DNA of 11,392 bases from Candidatus Zhuqueibacterota bacterium 4484_188 (lineage in GTDB: Bacteria > Calditrichota > Calditrichia > RBG-13-44-9): contig MVCZ01000111.1 in the NCBI GenBank assembly GCA_002049825.1, positions 1-11,392 of the forward strand, given 5' to 3'. Numbering within the stretch: the stretch's first letter is position 1; the number at the start of each line of letters is the position of its first letter. Of the stretch, positions 1 through 6,703 are shown in pieces. The notes beneath the pieces were generated by a model. That model searched no databases and had not been told where the DNA came from. It was given only the letters and a program-made list of their open reading frames with translations. The position numbers and the translations under genes were made by a program.

Positions 1-77
1 ATCTTTGTATTTAGTGAAATCATAAAATGGTTGAAACAGCAATGACATTTTTCAGATTTTGAATTTGACCGGTGAGG

Positions 78-121
78 AAAAAAGTAAGCGGGGTAATAAG
101 GATTTTACCCCGCTATTTTTT
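78..121. terminator. Bidirectional Rho-independent terminator
   Basis: A 10-bp perfect stem, AGCGGGGTAA (87-96) against TTACCCCGCT (105-114), encloses an 8-base loop. On the plus side it is followed by a T run (116-121). On the minus side it is followed by T's, seen as the A run at 78-83. It most likely ends the minus-strand dgt/DUF3108/lamin-tail operon. The TAG stop codon of the last gene (113-115) lies inside the stem. Bases 1-77 upstream show nothing else recognisable. Confidence 0.85.
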
Positions 122-1035
122 TACCAAAACCACAGTGTTTTTAAACTGCTTATATAATTTACTTCCGCTACCAAATACCTGAGTAAGCACAACGTACATC
201 CCCATCCGGCATACCTTCCCATTTCCGTCTTTGCCGTCCCATAAAAGAGAACCCTGTTGACCGACCGGAACATAATCGGCAAGCCGGCGGACCCGCCTGC
301 CCAGCAGATCAAAAATATCGACCGTTATAAACCCGGTTTGCAGGGGAAGTTTATATTGCAGCAAGGTAAAATCTTCGTATCCGTCTTCCATCCAGCTACT
401 GGAATAAGTCACCCGGTCAATCAGCCGTCCGGACAGACCAAGCAGCTTTAAATCGTCTCCATCGTTGTTCAGGGTAGGAAAACCAGGCACGATGAAACAT
501 CTCTCAGCCGGAATTGCGTACTGCATGATCACCGCCGAATCTTTAGCGAGCAAGTAATATTCCCCCGGCTCCACCAATGGTGAACCAGCCGAAATGGTCA
601 CAGTGTCCCTCGCGTCGGCAAACTTCCACTGATTGATATTAAGATCATATTGTCCCCGGTTCAACAACTCGATCCACTCCGGAAATCCCGGCTGAGGGCT
701 GTAGAGTATTTCATTGATTACCAACGGATTTTCTACCGTCTCAATATTTATTTGAATAAAAAAACAATTATCATCCGGGCGCTGCTCGCCTGCATATTTC
801 AGCATAAACCCCAGGGTGCGACTTCCTGCAGAAAGTGCCGGAAGCTCATTTCGAATCCGTAACGTGTCTTGAAACAGAAGCAATTCGGAATGTTCATCCT
901 GCAATAAAATCTCAGAAGAATCTATTATCCGGTTTTCATTCAGGTCATCAAAAATGATCAGCGTAAAATTATCGGTTGCGGATGTTCCGGCGTTACGAAC
1001 AGTTACCCAGGGATTGAATAATGGTATTCCTGCAC
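113..1035 (-). CDS. Lamin-tail domain secreted protein, C-terminal piece with FlgD/T9SS-like end
   Basis: This is the downstream part of a secreted surface protein. The frame is open from about 1035 with no good start; the first usable codon in the frame is a TTG at 904, but coding similarity continues upstream (PWVTVRNAGTSATDNFTL, a CARDB-like adhesion-domain segment). A second lamin-tail domain follows (VINEILYSPQPGFPEWIEL, then NINQWKF, LNNDGDDLKLLG and LIDRVTYSSSW). The last 70 residues form a FlgD-Ig/type-A sorting-like domain (VDIFDLLGRRVRRL, LLWDGKDGNGK, GMYVVL). Such tails direct or anchor secreted proteins in FCB bacteria. At about 386-394 the lamin-tail domain jumps straight from SSSW into EDGYEDFTLLQY, the start of the C-terminal domain. 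The usual end of the LTD fold and the linker (often PNPFSPDGDG) are absent. It probably belongs to one gene with the piece at 1003-1470. Domain assignment is fairly sure; substrate and role are unknown. Confidence 0.7.
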
Positions 1036-1470
1036 GGTGTCGCCACTGGCACTTACCAGGACAACTGGTTCGGACCGCGAGTTTGACCAGCCGTACTGAC
1101 CAAAACTGCCATCATCTATTTTCAAAATAAGCGCTTCGGAAGGAATCAGCGAATCGTAGGTAGTGGAGTTGCCAAAATAACTTCCGTCTAAAATCACGGC
1201 AAATTGTTTCGGTGCAAGAATACTCCCCTGCCCTGCATCAAGAACTTGATCAAGTTCCAGGCTGTCGCCAATTTGCCACTGCGCCAGGTCAACCGCATCT
1301 GAACCCAGGTTGTATATTTCCACGAATTCATTATGTTGCTCCAGCGTGTCGGCATCGAACATAACTTCGGTAAGAATAATCTGTGCACGAAGCGAAGAGG
1401 AGACACAGAACCACACCAGCAAAATAAAACCGGCTAAAAAGCCACCTGTTTTCGGGTTTAATCCGGTCAC
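1003..1470 (-). CDS. Lamin-tail domain secreted protein, N-terminal piece
   Basis: This 155-residue product begins with a signal peptide: a hydrophobic stretch GFLAGFILLVWFCVSSSLRA, then a likely cleavage site near LRAQ. A lamin-tail domain (LTD, an Ig-like fold) follows at once (IILTEVMFDADTLEQHNEFV, then DLAQWQIGDSLE and QFAVILDGSYFG). I chose the GTG at 1470 because GAGGTG lies 6 bases upstream of it; the GTG at 1479 overlaps that ribosome-binding sequence. The frame stops at 1003 right after SGDTVQEYHYSIPG, where the usual LTD ending is missing. From about 1035 downwards another frame carries recognisable continuation of the same type of protein. It therefore looks like the front of one large secreted protein, co-transcribed with the DUF3108 gene that ends 55 bases upstream. 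Its function is unknown; LTD proteins of this type are cell-surface or extracellular. Confidence 0.7.
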   Translation of the reverse strand: MTGLNPKTGGFLAGFILLVWFCVSSSLRAQIILTEVMFDADTLEQHNEFVEIYNLGSDAVDLAQWQIGDSLELDQVLDAGQGSILAPKQFAVILDGSYFGNSTTYDSLIPSEALILKIDDGSFGQYGWSNSRSEPVVLVSASGDTVQEYHYSIPG

Positions 1471-1524
1471 GCGCAGCACCTCATTTTTTATCCTGCCAGA
1501 AAAAGCACACAGGGAAGTCCGGAT

Positions 1525-2220
1525 TTAATCCTTCCGAAAAAAGATTGTTTCCCCAGCCCAATTAGACCACTTTTTTAACTCGATAGTGACGCTTCCGACA
1601 AAAGCTTTCATTTTCGCCTTCAGGGGAACACTTTGTCCATCAGGAGAAAACCAGCCCTTGAAATCTTCTTTTACCCCGGCAATCCCGATAAACTTCAGCC
1701 GACCATCTAGGTAATAGCTTTTGGCGCGGGTATTGCGAATTTTTAACCACCGTTCTTCTCCGGTAAAATTAATCCGGGTTTTTTCGAAACTATTATAGGC
1801 AAAGACAGAGACATCCAGATTTGCCCGGTTTTTCACCATCGCGCGGGCAAAAAACAACATGGACAAACTGTCCAACACTTTATCGGGAATATAAGCGGTT
1901 GAATCCAACAAAACTTCGCCGTCTTCATGCCGCTGTTTCTCAATTCGGATATGAATCCGGTGATTCTCATAATCGAAATCGTAACGGGTGTATAGAATGT
2001 GATCTTTCTTCTTCTCGTAGCTAAGAAAGATGTGAGAGTAAATTCCTTCCGCATCGATGAAGCTATCGTACACATCGTGAATATTTACAAACGGCAATGA
2101 CGGATTCGAGTCGATGTAAATGCGGCAATGATAAACAAGTCGTCCATGTATTGTATCCGAACCCAGCACCTGCAAACGCAGGCTTCCCAGTCCAACAAAT
2201 GCCCATTTGACCGAGTATTG
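1525..2220 (-). CDS. DUF3108 domain protein, 5'-truncated
   Basis: About 230 residues of a DUF3108 protein are present. The family is usually periplasmic or outer-membrane associated, with a signal peptide and a beta-rich lipoprotein-carrier-like fold. The typical opening motif is visible as YSVKWAFVGLGSLRLQVLGS, read from about 2218. This lies upstream of the first formal start (TTG at 2175), which would cut the motif in half. The family pattern then continues: VYDSFIDAEGIYS, ILYTRYDFDYENHRIHI, LDSLSMLFFARAM, YYLDGRLKFIGI and GWFSPDG. The frame stays open to a stop at 2260-2262, but residues there come from the 3' part of dgt in another frame, so the signal peptide and start codon are absent. 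It shares an operon with dgt above and the lamin-tail gene below. The exact role of DUF3108 proteins is not established. Confidence 0.75.
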   Translation of the reverse strand, partial: QYSVKWAFVGLGSLRLQVLGSDTIHGRLVYHCRIYIDSNPSLPFVNIHDVYDSFIDAEGIYSHIFLSYEKKKDHILYTRYDFDYENHRIHIRIEKQRHEDGEVLLDSTAYIPDKVLDSLSMLFFARAMVKNRANLDVSVFAYNSFEKTRINFTGEERWLKIRNTRAKSYYLDGRLKFIGIAGVKEDFKGWFSPDGQSVPLKAKMKAFVGSVTIELKKWSNWAGETIFFRKD

Positions 2221-3260
2221 GTTTCCAGGAAATCTTTGAATACCCGGGACCGGCGCTGGTTATTTTTCACGTCCGCGTAAAAAAGGTCGAACAGTAGCCG
2301 GAATCCCATCCTTATTTTGGCATGGTCTTTTTTTAAATGTTTGTTGTGGTAAATGTATCGATAATTAAATTTTTTAAGGCGTAATAATTGGTCGGCAACT
2401 TCCTTGCTGAAACACACAAAGGGCTGGTTGTAACTATTATAAACCACGTCCCTGACCAGGGTATCGATGATTTCACCATTGGTGCTGCCGAGATTTTTGC
2501 GTAGTTCCAATGGAATATCAGTACGCCGGATTAAACCGATTCGTATGGCATCTTCAATATCCTGCCCGATATAGGCAATGGTATCGGAGATACGCATTAC
2601 ACACCCTTCTATCGTCATCGGCATCATTTCGATTTTCTCACCGTTTTTCCGCTGCCGGATGTATTGCTGCAAATCCTCCTCGGTCTTGCTAAATTGAGGT
2701 TCCAGCTTCTGATCATGGACTTCACCATCATGGGAAAGAATTCCGTCGCGTACCTGGAAAGTTAAATTCAAACCGGTGCCCTTTTTGGCAACCCGGTCAA
2801 CAATATGCAGGCTCTGGATATGGTGGTGATATTCACCAATTCCATATTCCCGGCAGACCTCGGATAAAAACATTTCTCCATCGTGCCCGAAGGGCGAATG
2901 TCCCAGGTCGTGCGCCAGAGCAATCGATTCGATCAATTCCTGATTCAGACTTAGGAATTTTCCGATAGTGCGGGCAATCTGCGAAACGCTTAACGTATGA
3001 ATACTTCGTGACGAGAGTGTTTCGTCAAGCTGCGAGGCAAAATAAATAACCTGGGTTTTCCCGGAATATCGACGGAAAGCGCCACTGTAAAGGATACGGT
3101 CACGATCCAGCGCAAAGGGGCTGCGCGGTCCTTCCGGTTCCGGGTGCAACCGTAGCGCCTGACTGCTCCGGGTGGCATATTTCGACAAATAGGATTCGGT
3201 TTGCGAGGTAACTTCTCGGTAAACCTGATCAAAAAATTTGTCTTTGTCCGATGTGATCAT
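2214..3260 (-). CDS. dgt: Deoxyguanosinetriphosphate triphosphohydrolase-like HD protein, 3'-truncated
   Basis: A cytosolic HD-superfamily dNTP triphosphohydrolase, converting dNTP to deoxynucleoside plus triphosphate and thereby helping control dNTP pools. The metal site is intact: H88 (RSIHTLSV), H117-D118 with H121 and H126 (AHDLGHSPFGHDGE), and D226 (RISDTIAYIGQDIEDA). The FRRYSGKTQV segment near residue 63 is also typical. The C-terminal helical region runs through LKKFNYRYIYHNKHLKKDHA to RVFKDFLETN, a well-conserved late motif. The family then usually has another 40 or so residues including an FIAGMTD-like motif. Instead, this frame runs on in nonsense over the DUF3108 gene to a formal stop at 2085. 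I end the real coding part near 2214. The start is the ATG at 3260. The ribosome-binding site is weak, but a promoter candidate lies about 50 bases upstream. Confidence 0.85.
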
Positions 3261-3310
3261 CTTTAACTTGAAAGTAGTATTTAGTCTTCTCGATGAATAA
3301 ACAGAAATTT

Positions 3311-3339
3311 AATATAATCAATCCAATCTTTAAGGGCAA
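3311..3339 (-). promoter_or_regulatory. Candidate sigma70-type promoter for dgt operon
   Basis: Reading the minus strand, TTGCCC (3334-3339) and TATATT (3311-3316) are separated by exactly 17 bases. They lie about 50 bases upstream of the dgt ATG. The fit to -35/-10 consensus is good for -10 and moderate for -35. The remaining spacer between dgt and the divergent EamA gene (3261-3513) is AT-rich and shows no convincing gene. A plus-strand frame at 3293-3505 has no family resemblance that I recognise. Confidence 0.35.
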
Positions 3340-3513
3340 TACCCAAAATACTTGGCAAACCGGAAAAACCCTGAAAGCTGATTGGAGTCCTTTTACCAAA
3401 AAAGAAACCGGAACCGGCAACCTTGAACTCTGGCAACATCTTTTGTTTTTGCTAAATCTGATTGAAAAAAATTCTTACTTTTACGGCTACAACGAGCGCG
3501 GGTAAAGTACTTG

Positions 3514-4313
3514 ATGCGAAAATTTTCCAAAGGGATGATAAACATGGTGTTTGCCGCCTTCTTTTTCAGCCTGATGGCGGTAACCGTAAAATTGCTGAAG
3601 GGTAAAATCCCCTCCCAGGAAATTGTTCTTGCTCGAAGTGTTTTTATGTTTGTCGTGGGCATTTACCTGCTGAAACGCTATCATCAACCGCTGTTGGGAA
3701 GAAACCGGAAGTTGCTTTTCCTGCGCGGGTTTTTCGGTTTCCTGGGGCTGTCGGCATTCTTTTATACCCTCACAACCATTCCCATTGCCGAATCGGTGGT
3801 CATCCAATACACCTCTCCTCTTTTTACCGCTATTTTGGCGCCATTTATTTTAAAAGAATACAATTCACGAAAACAATGGCTGCTGTACCTGCTCGCCTTT
3901 AGCGGGATCATTTTTATTGTCAAACCGGGGTTTTCTCTCACTTTTTTGCCGGCACTGATCGGGTTGGCAGGCGCTTGCAGCTCCGGCATTGCCTACAACC
4001 TGGTGCGGAAATTAGCACGCACCGATCATCCGCTGCACATTATTCTCTACCTGCCGGCTCTGTCCATTCCCCTCGCCACACCCGCCACACTGCTAAATTT
4101 TGTACCGCCGACTTATTTCGATATCGTGCTGCTCATCTTAATCGGTTTGCTTACCTTCACCGCCCAGATATTTCTAACCCGTAGCCTGAAACTTTTTCAG
4201 CGGTTTTCGGGTTCCTCTTTTGGAATGAAGTACCTGATTTGTTCACTCTTTTTGGCGCACTGTTGGTTTTGATTTCCATTTATTGGATGGCAAAGAAAAA
4301 TCAGGGGGAATGA
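3514..4313 (+). pseudogene. EamA/DMT family permease, interrupted by a frame change
   Basis: An inner-membrane drug/metabolite transporter of the EamA (10-TMS) family; the substrate cannot be predicted. Hydrophobic helices begin at residue 9 (MINMVFAAFFFSLMAVTVKL). The first EamA half contains the usual signatures IPSQEIVLARSVFMF, LRGFFGFLGLSAFFYTL and IPIAESVVIQYTSPLFTAIL. The second half begins at FLPALIGLAGACSSGIAYNL. After FLTRSLKL (near 4195) the first frame goes off into unrelated residues and stops at 4270-4272. From about 4196 another frame gives FSAVFGFLFWNEVPDLFTLF, then ALLVLISIYWMAKKNQGE and a TGA at 4311. This is a normal EamA end. About 20 residues (the EKAG...YxQ helix) are missing at the join. 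The ATG at 3514 is preferred over the TTG at 3511; no strong ribosome-binding site is seen. Confidence 0.8.
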
Positions 4314-4465
4314 AAGAGTGTTTGTATTGGAGTGTTGGGGTAATAGATTTTTATATACAGCTACCCCGGGATAACCGAATAGGTTCATTATTTGGGCACG
4401 ACTTACCTGAAACCTGGCGTTGGCAATATGGCGATCTTTTACTGGCAGAAAGAAAGCGCAAATAA
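4310..4465 (+). CDS. Possible small ORF after EamA gene, unknown
   Basis: A 51-codon frame starts at an ATG overlapping the EamA stop (ATGA) with GGGGG just upstream, and ends in TAA at 4465. The C-terminal half, DNRIGSLFGHDLPETWRWQY followed by GDLLLAERKRK, has protein-like composition. I do not recognise a family and see no domain. It could equally be the tail of a lost gene or chance. The rest of the EamA-EIIA spacer, to 4556, holds only a weak imperfect hairpin around 4522-4545. Confidence 0.2.
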   Translation: MKECLYWSVGVIDFYIQLPRDNRIGSLFGHDLPETWRWQYGDLLLAERKRK

Positions 4466-4556
4466 TCCACCTGTATGGTGAAAAAATAACTGAACAAGAA
4501 TAAAACAGGCAATATTGTTCACCCGGAAAAATCTTGATTCCCGGTAGAGAGACATT

Positions 4557-4937
4557 TTATTCGTCCAGGAAAATACCCCGGTGTGCATCGACCTGCAATT
4601 TTTCCAGCAGTTCGGGGAGCGGCAGCACATCTTTTTTAGTCAGGAAAGAAAACAACATCGGCAGGTTTACGCCTGAGAGAACGTACCGTTTCGGATGAGA
4701 ACGTGCAACCATGCGGGCAATCGCCCAGCAATTCCCTCCCCGCAGATCAACCATAATTATTATTTCCTCCGGATTGCCCTTCGAGTCAATGAATTTTTCT
4801 ATTTCCTGCACCAGTTGTTCGACGGTGCTTTTATCGTTGCTGAACGGGAAAAGATTATGGTGATGACCAATAATTGCTTTTGCTGTGGTGATCAACTCTT
4901 GTGCTAAATTCTTATGACAAATGACAATCCCAATCAT
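4557..4937 (-). CDS. PTS system mannose-family EIIA component
   Basis: A cytosolic EIIA-Man-type phosphocarrier of 126 residues, the usual size for a free-standing EIIA of this family. It accepts phosphate from HPr and passes it to EIIB, or acts as a regulator. The N-terminus MIGIVICHKNLAQELITTA places the phosphorylatable histidine at H8. The family's later motifs are present: IIIMVDLRGGNCWAIA and VLSGVNLPMLFSFLT. I chose the ATG at 4937, which starts one base after the hprK stop (TAGTATG). The TTG at 4946 would overlap hprK and has no advantage. An AAGGA lies about 11 bases upstream of the ATG, inside hprK. Coupling to hprK suggests a regulatory PTS circuit. No EIIB, EIIC, EIID, HPr or EI gene is seen in the window. 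The protein looks intact. Confidence 0.88.
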   Translation of the reverse strand: MIGIVICHKNLAQELITTAKAIIGHHHNLFPFSNDKSTVEQLVQEIEKFIDSKGNPEEIIIMVDLRGGNCWAIARMVARSHPKRYVLSGVNLPMLFSFLTKKDVLPLPELLEKLQVDAHRGIFLDE

Positions 4938-4938
4938 A

Positions 4939-5934
4939 CTACTCAAAATCCTTGTCCAGAAAATCGCGCATTTTTAATTCAAGAAGATGTTCCCGTTCCT
5001 GCTGGCGTATTTTTTCCATCAGTTTCTCATTAAATTCCTCCGGCGTGTGATGCCCGTATATTTTCAGTAACTGGTTTAAAGCAATAGTTTCGGCAATCAC
5101 AGTAATATTTTTACCGGGATTAATGGGCAGGATGACAGTTGGGATTTCCACCCCCAGAATAGAGGTAGTCTGCGAGTTAAGACCGGTACGTTCGTAATCT
5201 TCCCTGGCGTCAAAATCGACCAGCTTCACTTCCACTTCCACTCGTTTATGCACCCGCACCGAACGAACGCCAAAAATCCGCCGTACATCAATTAAACCCA
5301 AACCCCGGATTTCCAAATGGTGTTCGGCAATCTCCCGCGCTTCTCCCATCAGGATCTCTTCCGCTTTTTTGGTAATCAGTACCACATCGTCAGCAACCAA
5401 CCGGTGCCCGCGCTCGACTAAATCCAGGGCAATCTCGCTTTTCCCGATCCCGCTTCTCCCGGTGAATAGCACACCGATTCCATACACGTCCACCAGCGTG
5501 CCGTGCACAGTAGTTTGCGGCGCAAAATAGCTGTTCAGATAATCAATCAGAAAATGGGAGAAAACGGTGCGGGTATATTTGGTACGGAACAGGCAAATTT
5601 GTTTCCGGGTAGTGATAGACAGCAGTTCCGGGGGAACATTATTATTGTGCGTAATGATCAGGCATGGAATATCAAAATCCAGCACCCGCTCCAAACTTTC
5701 CCGGCGTTTTTTCTCACTCAGGCTGAACAGGTAGCGAATTTCGGTATTTCCCAGAATTTGAATTCGGTCGTAGGTAAACACATCTAAAAATCCGGCAAGT
5801 GCCAGACCGGGACGATGTAATTCCGGCGTTGAAATAATCCGCTCGAAACCGGCATTCGAGTTTAATAATTGTAATTTTAATTTATGACAATTATCCGAAT
5901 AGAATTGCCCGACAGTTAACGCTTTTTTATTCAT
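4939..5934 (-). CDS. hprK: HPr kinase/phosphorylase
   Basis: A bifunctional cytosolic enzyme that phosphorylates and dephosphorylates a seryl residue of HPr, linking carbon status to PTS activity and gene expression. The length is 331 residues, typical for the family. The N-terminal regulatory domain (residues 1-130) is less conserved. The C-terminal kinase domain has the catalytic H144 (TTVHGTLVDVYGIGVL), the Walker A loop GRSGIGKS (159-166), ADD with D182/D183, and the HprK signature LEIRGLGLIDV (208-217). The end contains ILPINPGKNITVIAE. I chose the ATG at 5934 because AAGGAGGG (5943-5950) sits 8-9 bases upstream; the in-frame GTG at 5943 overlaps that site. EIIA follows with 1 base between stop and start. 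A perfect palindrome lies about 50 bases upstream of the start. The gene appears intact. Confidence 0.95.
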   Translation of the reverse strand: MNKKALTVGQFYSDNCHKLKLQLLNSNAGFERIISTPELHRPGLALAGFLDVFTYDRIQILGNTEIRYLFSLSEKKRRESLERVLDFDIPCLIITHNNNVPPELLSITTRKQICLFRTKYTRTVFSHFLIDYLNSYFAPQTTVHGTLVDVYGIGVLFTGRSGIGKSEIALDLVERGHRLVADDVVLITKKAEEILMGEAREIAEHHLEIRGLGLIDVRRIFGVRSVRVHKRVEVEVKLVDFDAREDYERTGLNSQTTSILGVEIPTVILPINPGKNITVIAETIALNQLLKIYGHHTPEEFNEKLMEKIRQQEREHLLELKMRDFLDKDFE

Positions 5935-5982
5935 ACTTTTCACCCTCCTTGAGCTGGTAAAATGTACGAGCTTTCGGCAAAT

Positions 5983-6002
5983 TTACAAAATATATTTTGT
6001 AA
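5983..6002. promoter_or_regulatory. Perfect 20-bp palindrome upstream of hprK
   Basis: TTACAAAATATATTTTGTAA is identical to its own reverse complement over all 20 bases. It is centred about 58 bases upstream of the hprK ATG, the right place for a dimeric regulator's operator controlling hprK-EIIA. It does not clearly match a named operator that I can assign. It is not followed by a T run, and its AT-rich arms make a terminator role unlikely. Confidence 0.5.
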
Positions 6003-6110
6003 TAAACACAAATCATTCCGTTAAATTGAATTCAGGAAAAGCAAATGCCGGCACTCGCAGAGTTCCGGGTTGTTCGGATGCGATTTCCCGGCAAAACCGG
6101 TTGGTTTACA

Positions 6111-6137
6111 TCCCCCTGTTTCCCCCTTCAAAGGGGG
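6111..6137. repeat. Dispersed-repeat-like CCCCCTT/AAGGGGG hairpin
   Basis: CCCCCTT (6122-6128) pairs with AAGGGGG (6131-6137) around a 2-base gap, preceded by a second C run (TCCCCCTGTT, 6111-6120). Similar elements are scattered in intergenic regions of many environmental bacterial genomes and give translated nonsense such as NPPLKGETGG. Only one copy lies in this window, so the repeat nature is inferred from its form. Confidence 0.4.
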
Positions 6138-6302
6138 ATTAAAAGGAGATGTTGATAAAAGATTGTGATGGTTCGTTGAAATCATGGTTCGCTTGAACGG
6201 AAATCCCCTCCTATTATCAATCCTGCGAAAGAATCTTATTCCCGGATGGGACGCATTGTCCAAAATCAAATAGTACTGGTGTGTCTGTTTTTAATTGAAC
6301 TA

Positions 6303-6332
6303 TAAAAAAAACTCCCGCACAATGGCGGGAGT
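6303..6332 (-). terminator. Rho-independent terminator after hpf
   Basis: On the minus strand an 8-bp stem ACTCCCGC/GCGGGAGT (6325-6332 with 6311-6318) has a 6-base loop and is followed by a run of at least seven T's (6304-6310 on the plus strand as A's). It lies about 30 bases beyond the hpf stop codon. It should end the smg-topA-xerC-hpf transcript and separate it from hprK. Confidence 0.88.
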
Positions 6333-6360
6333 CATTAGTCTCTAAATATTTACAAAGTAC

Positions 6361-6672
6361 TCAGGCAGTTACTGCCTTCTCTTTCAAAGGAGTTCGCACT
6401 CGCTGTTTGTATCGTTTTAACTGCCGTTCTGCCCTGGATAAAGCCAGATTAAAGGCTTTGCGAATATCATCGGAAATCTCTTTGATGATAATCTGCTTAC
6501 TGTTAACACCAATCCGAAGTTCTGCGTAACGAGTGAGTTTTTCCCAACCCAAAATCACTTCCAGGTCAACGATGCCGTCATAATACCGGTCCAGCTTCAC
6601 CGCTTTCTCGCTCACATAGTTACGCAGATCGTCCTTCATCTTAAAATGTCGGGCAGTGATAGTTAAATTCAT
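6361..6672 (-). CDS. hpf: Ribosome hibernation promoting factor, short form
   Basis: A 103-residue HPF/RaiA-type protein that binds the 30S decoding region and stabilises inactive ribosomes in slow growth. The sequence fits the whole family: MNLTITARHFKMKDDLRNYV at the start, KLDRYYDGIVDLEVILG in the middle, IIIKEISDDIRKAFNLAL and the basic end RQLKRYKQRV. The length matches the short form; the C-terminal dimerisation domain of long HPF is absent. The start is fixed by an excellent ribosome-binding site, AAAGGAGGG (6677-6685), 4 bases before the ATG. Longer in-frame starts up to 6747 would run into xerC and have no such site. It follows xerC by 31 bases and is the last gene before a strong terminator. 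Confidence 0.93.
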   Translation of the reverse strand: MNLTITARHFKMKDDLRNYVSEKAVKLDRYYDGIVDLEVILGWEKLTRYAELRIGVNSKQIIIKEISDDIRKAFNLALSRAERQLKRYKQRVRTPLKEKAVTA

Positions 6673-6703
6673 GAAACCCTCCTTTAGATTATGTATGATT
6701 AAA

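Larger units (their letters stand above)
5935..6360. other. 426-base spacer between hpf and hprK
   Basis: No convincing gene. From low to high coordinate it holds the hprK ribosome-binding site, an AT-rich perfect palindrome (5983-6002), a C/G-rich hairpin of dispersed-repeat type (6111-6137), and the hpf terminator (6304-6332). An open frame on the minus strand at 6021-6269 reads through the repeat (NPPLKGETGG). That string is typical of spurious proteins translated from such intergenic repeats, so I do not call it. Confidence 0.6.

Noticed and set aside
3293..3505. 70-codon plus-strand frame upstream of the EamA gene
   Set aside because: It occupies the divergent spacer and crosses the dgt promoter candidate; no family resemblance and no ribosome-binding site.
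4522..4545. Terminator after the EIIA gene
   Set aside because: The CCGG arms pair only imperfectly with a bulge, and no T run follows on either strand.
5503..5787. 94-codon plus-strand frame
   Set aside because: It lies wholly antisense to the well-conserved hprK gene.
6021..6269. 82-codon minus-strand frame in the hpf-hprK spacer
   Set aside because: It reads through the C/G-rich hairpin and gives the NPPLKGETGG string typical of translated intergenic repeats; no ribosome-binding site and no domain.
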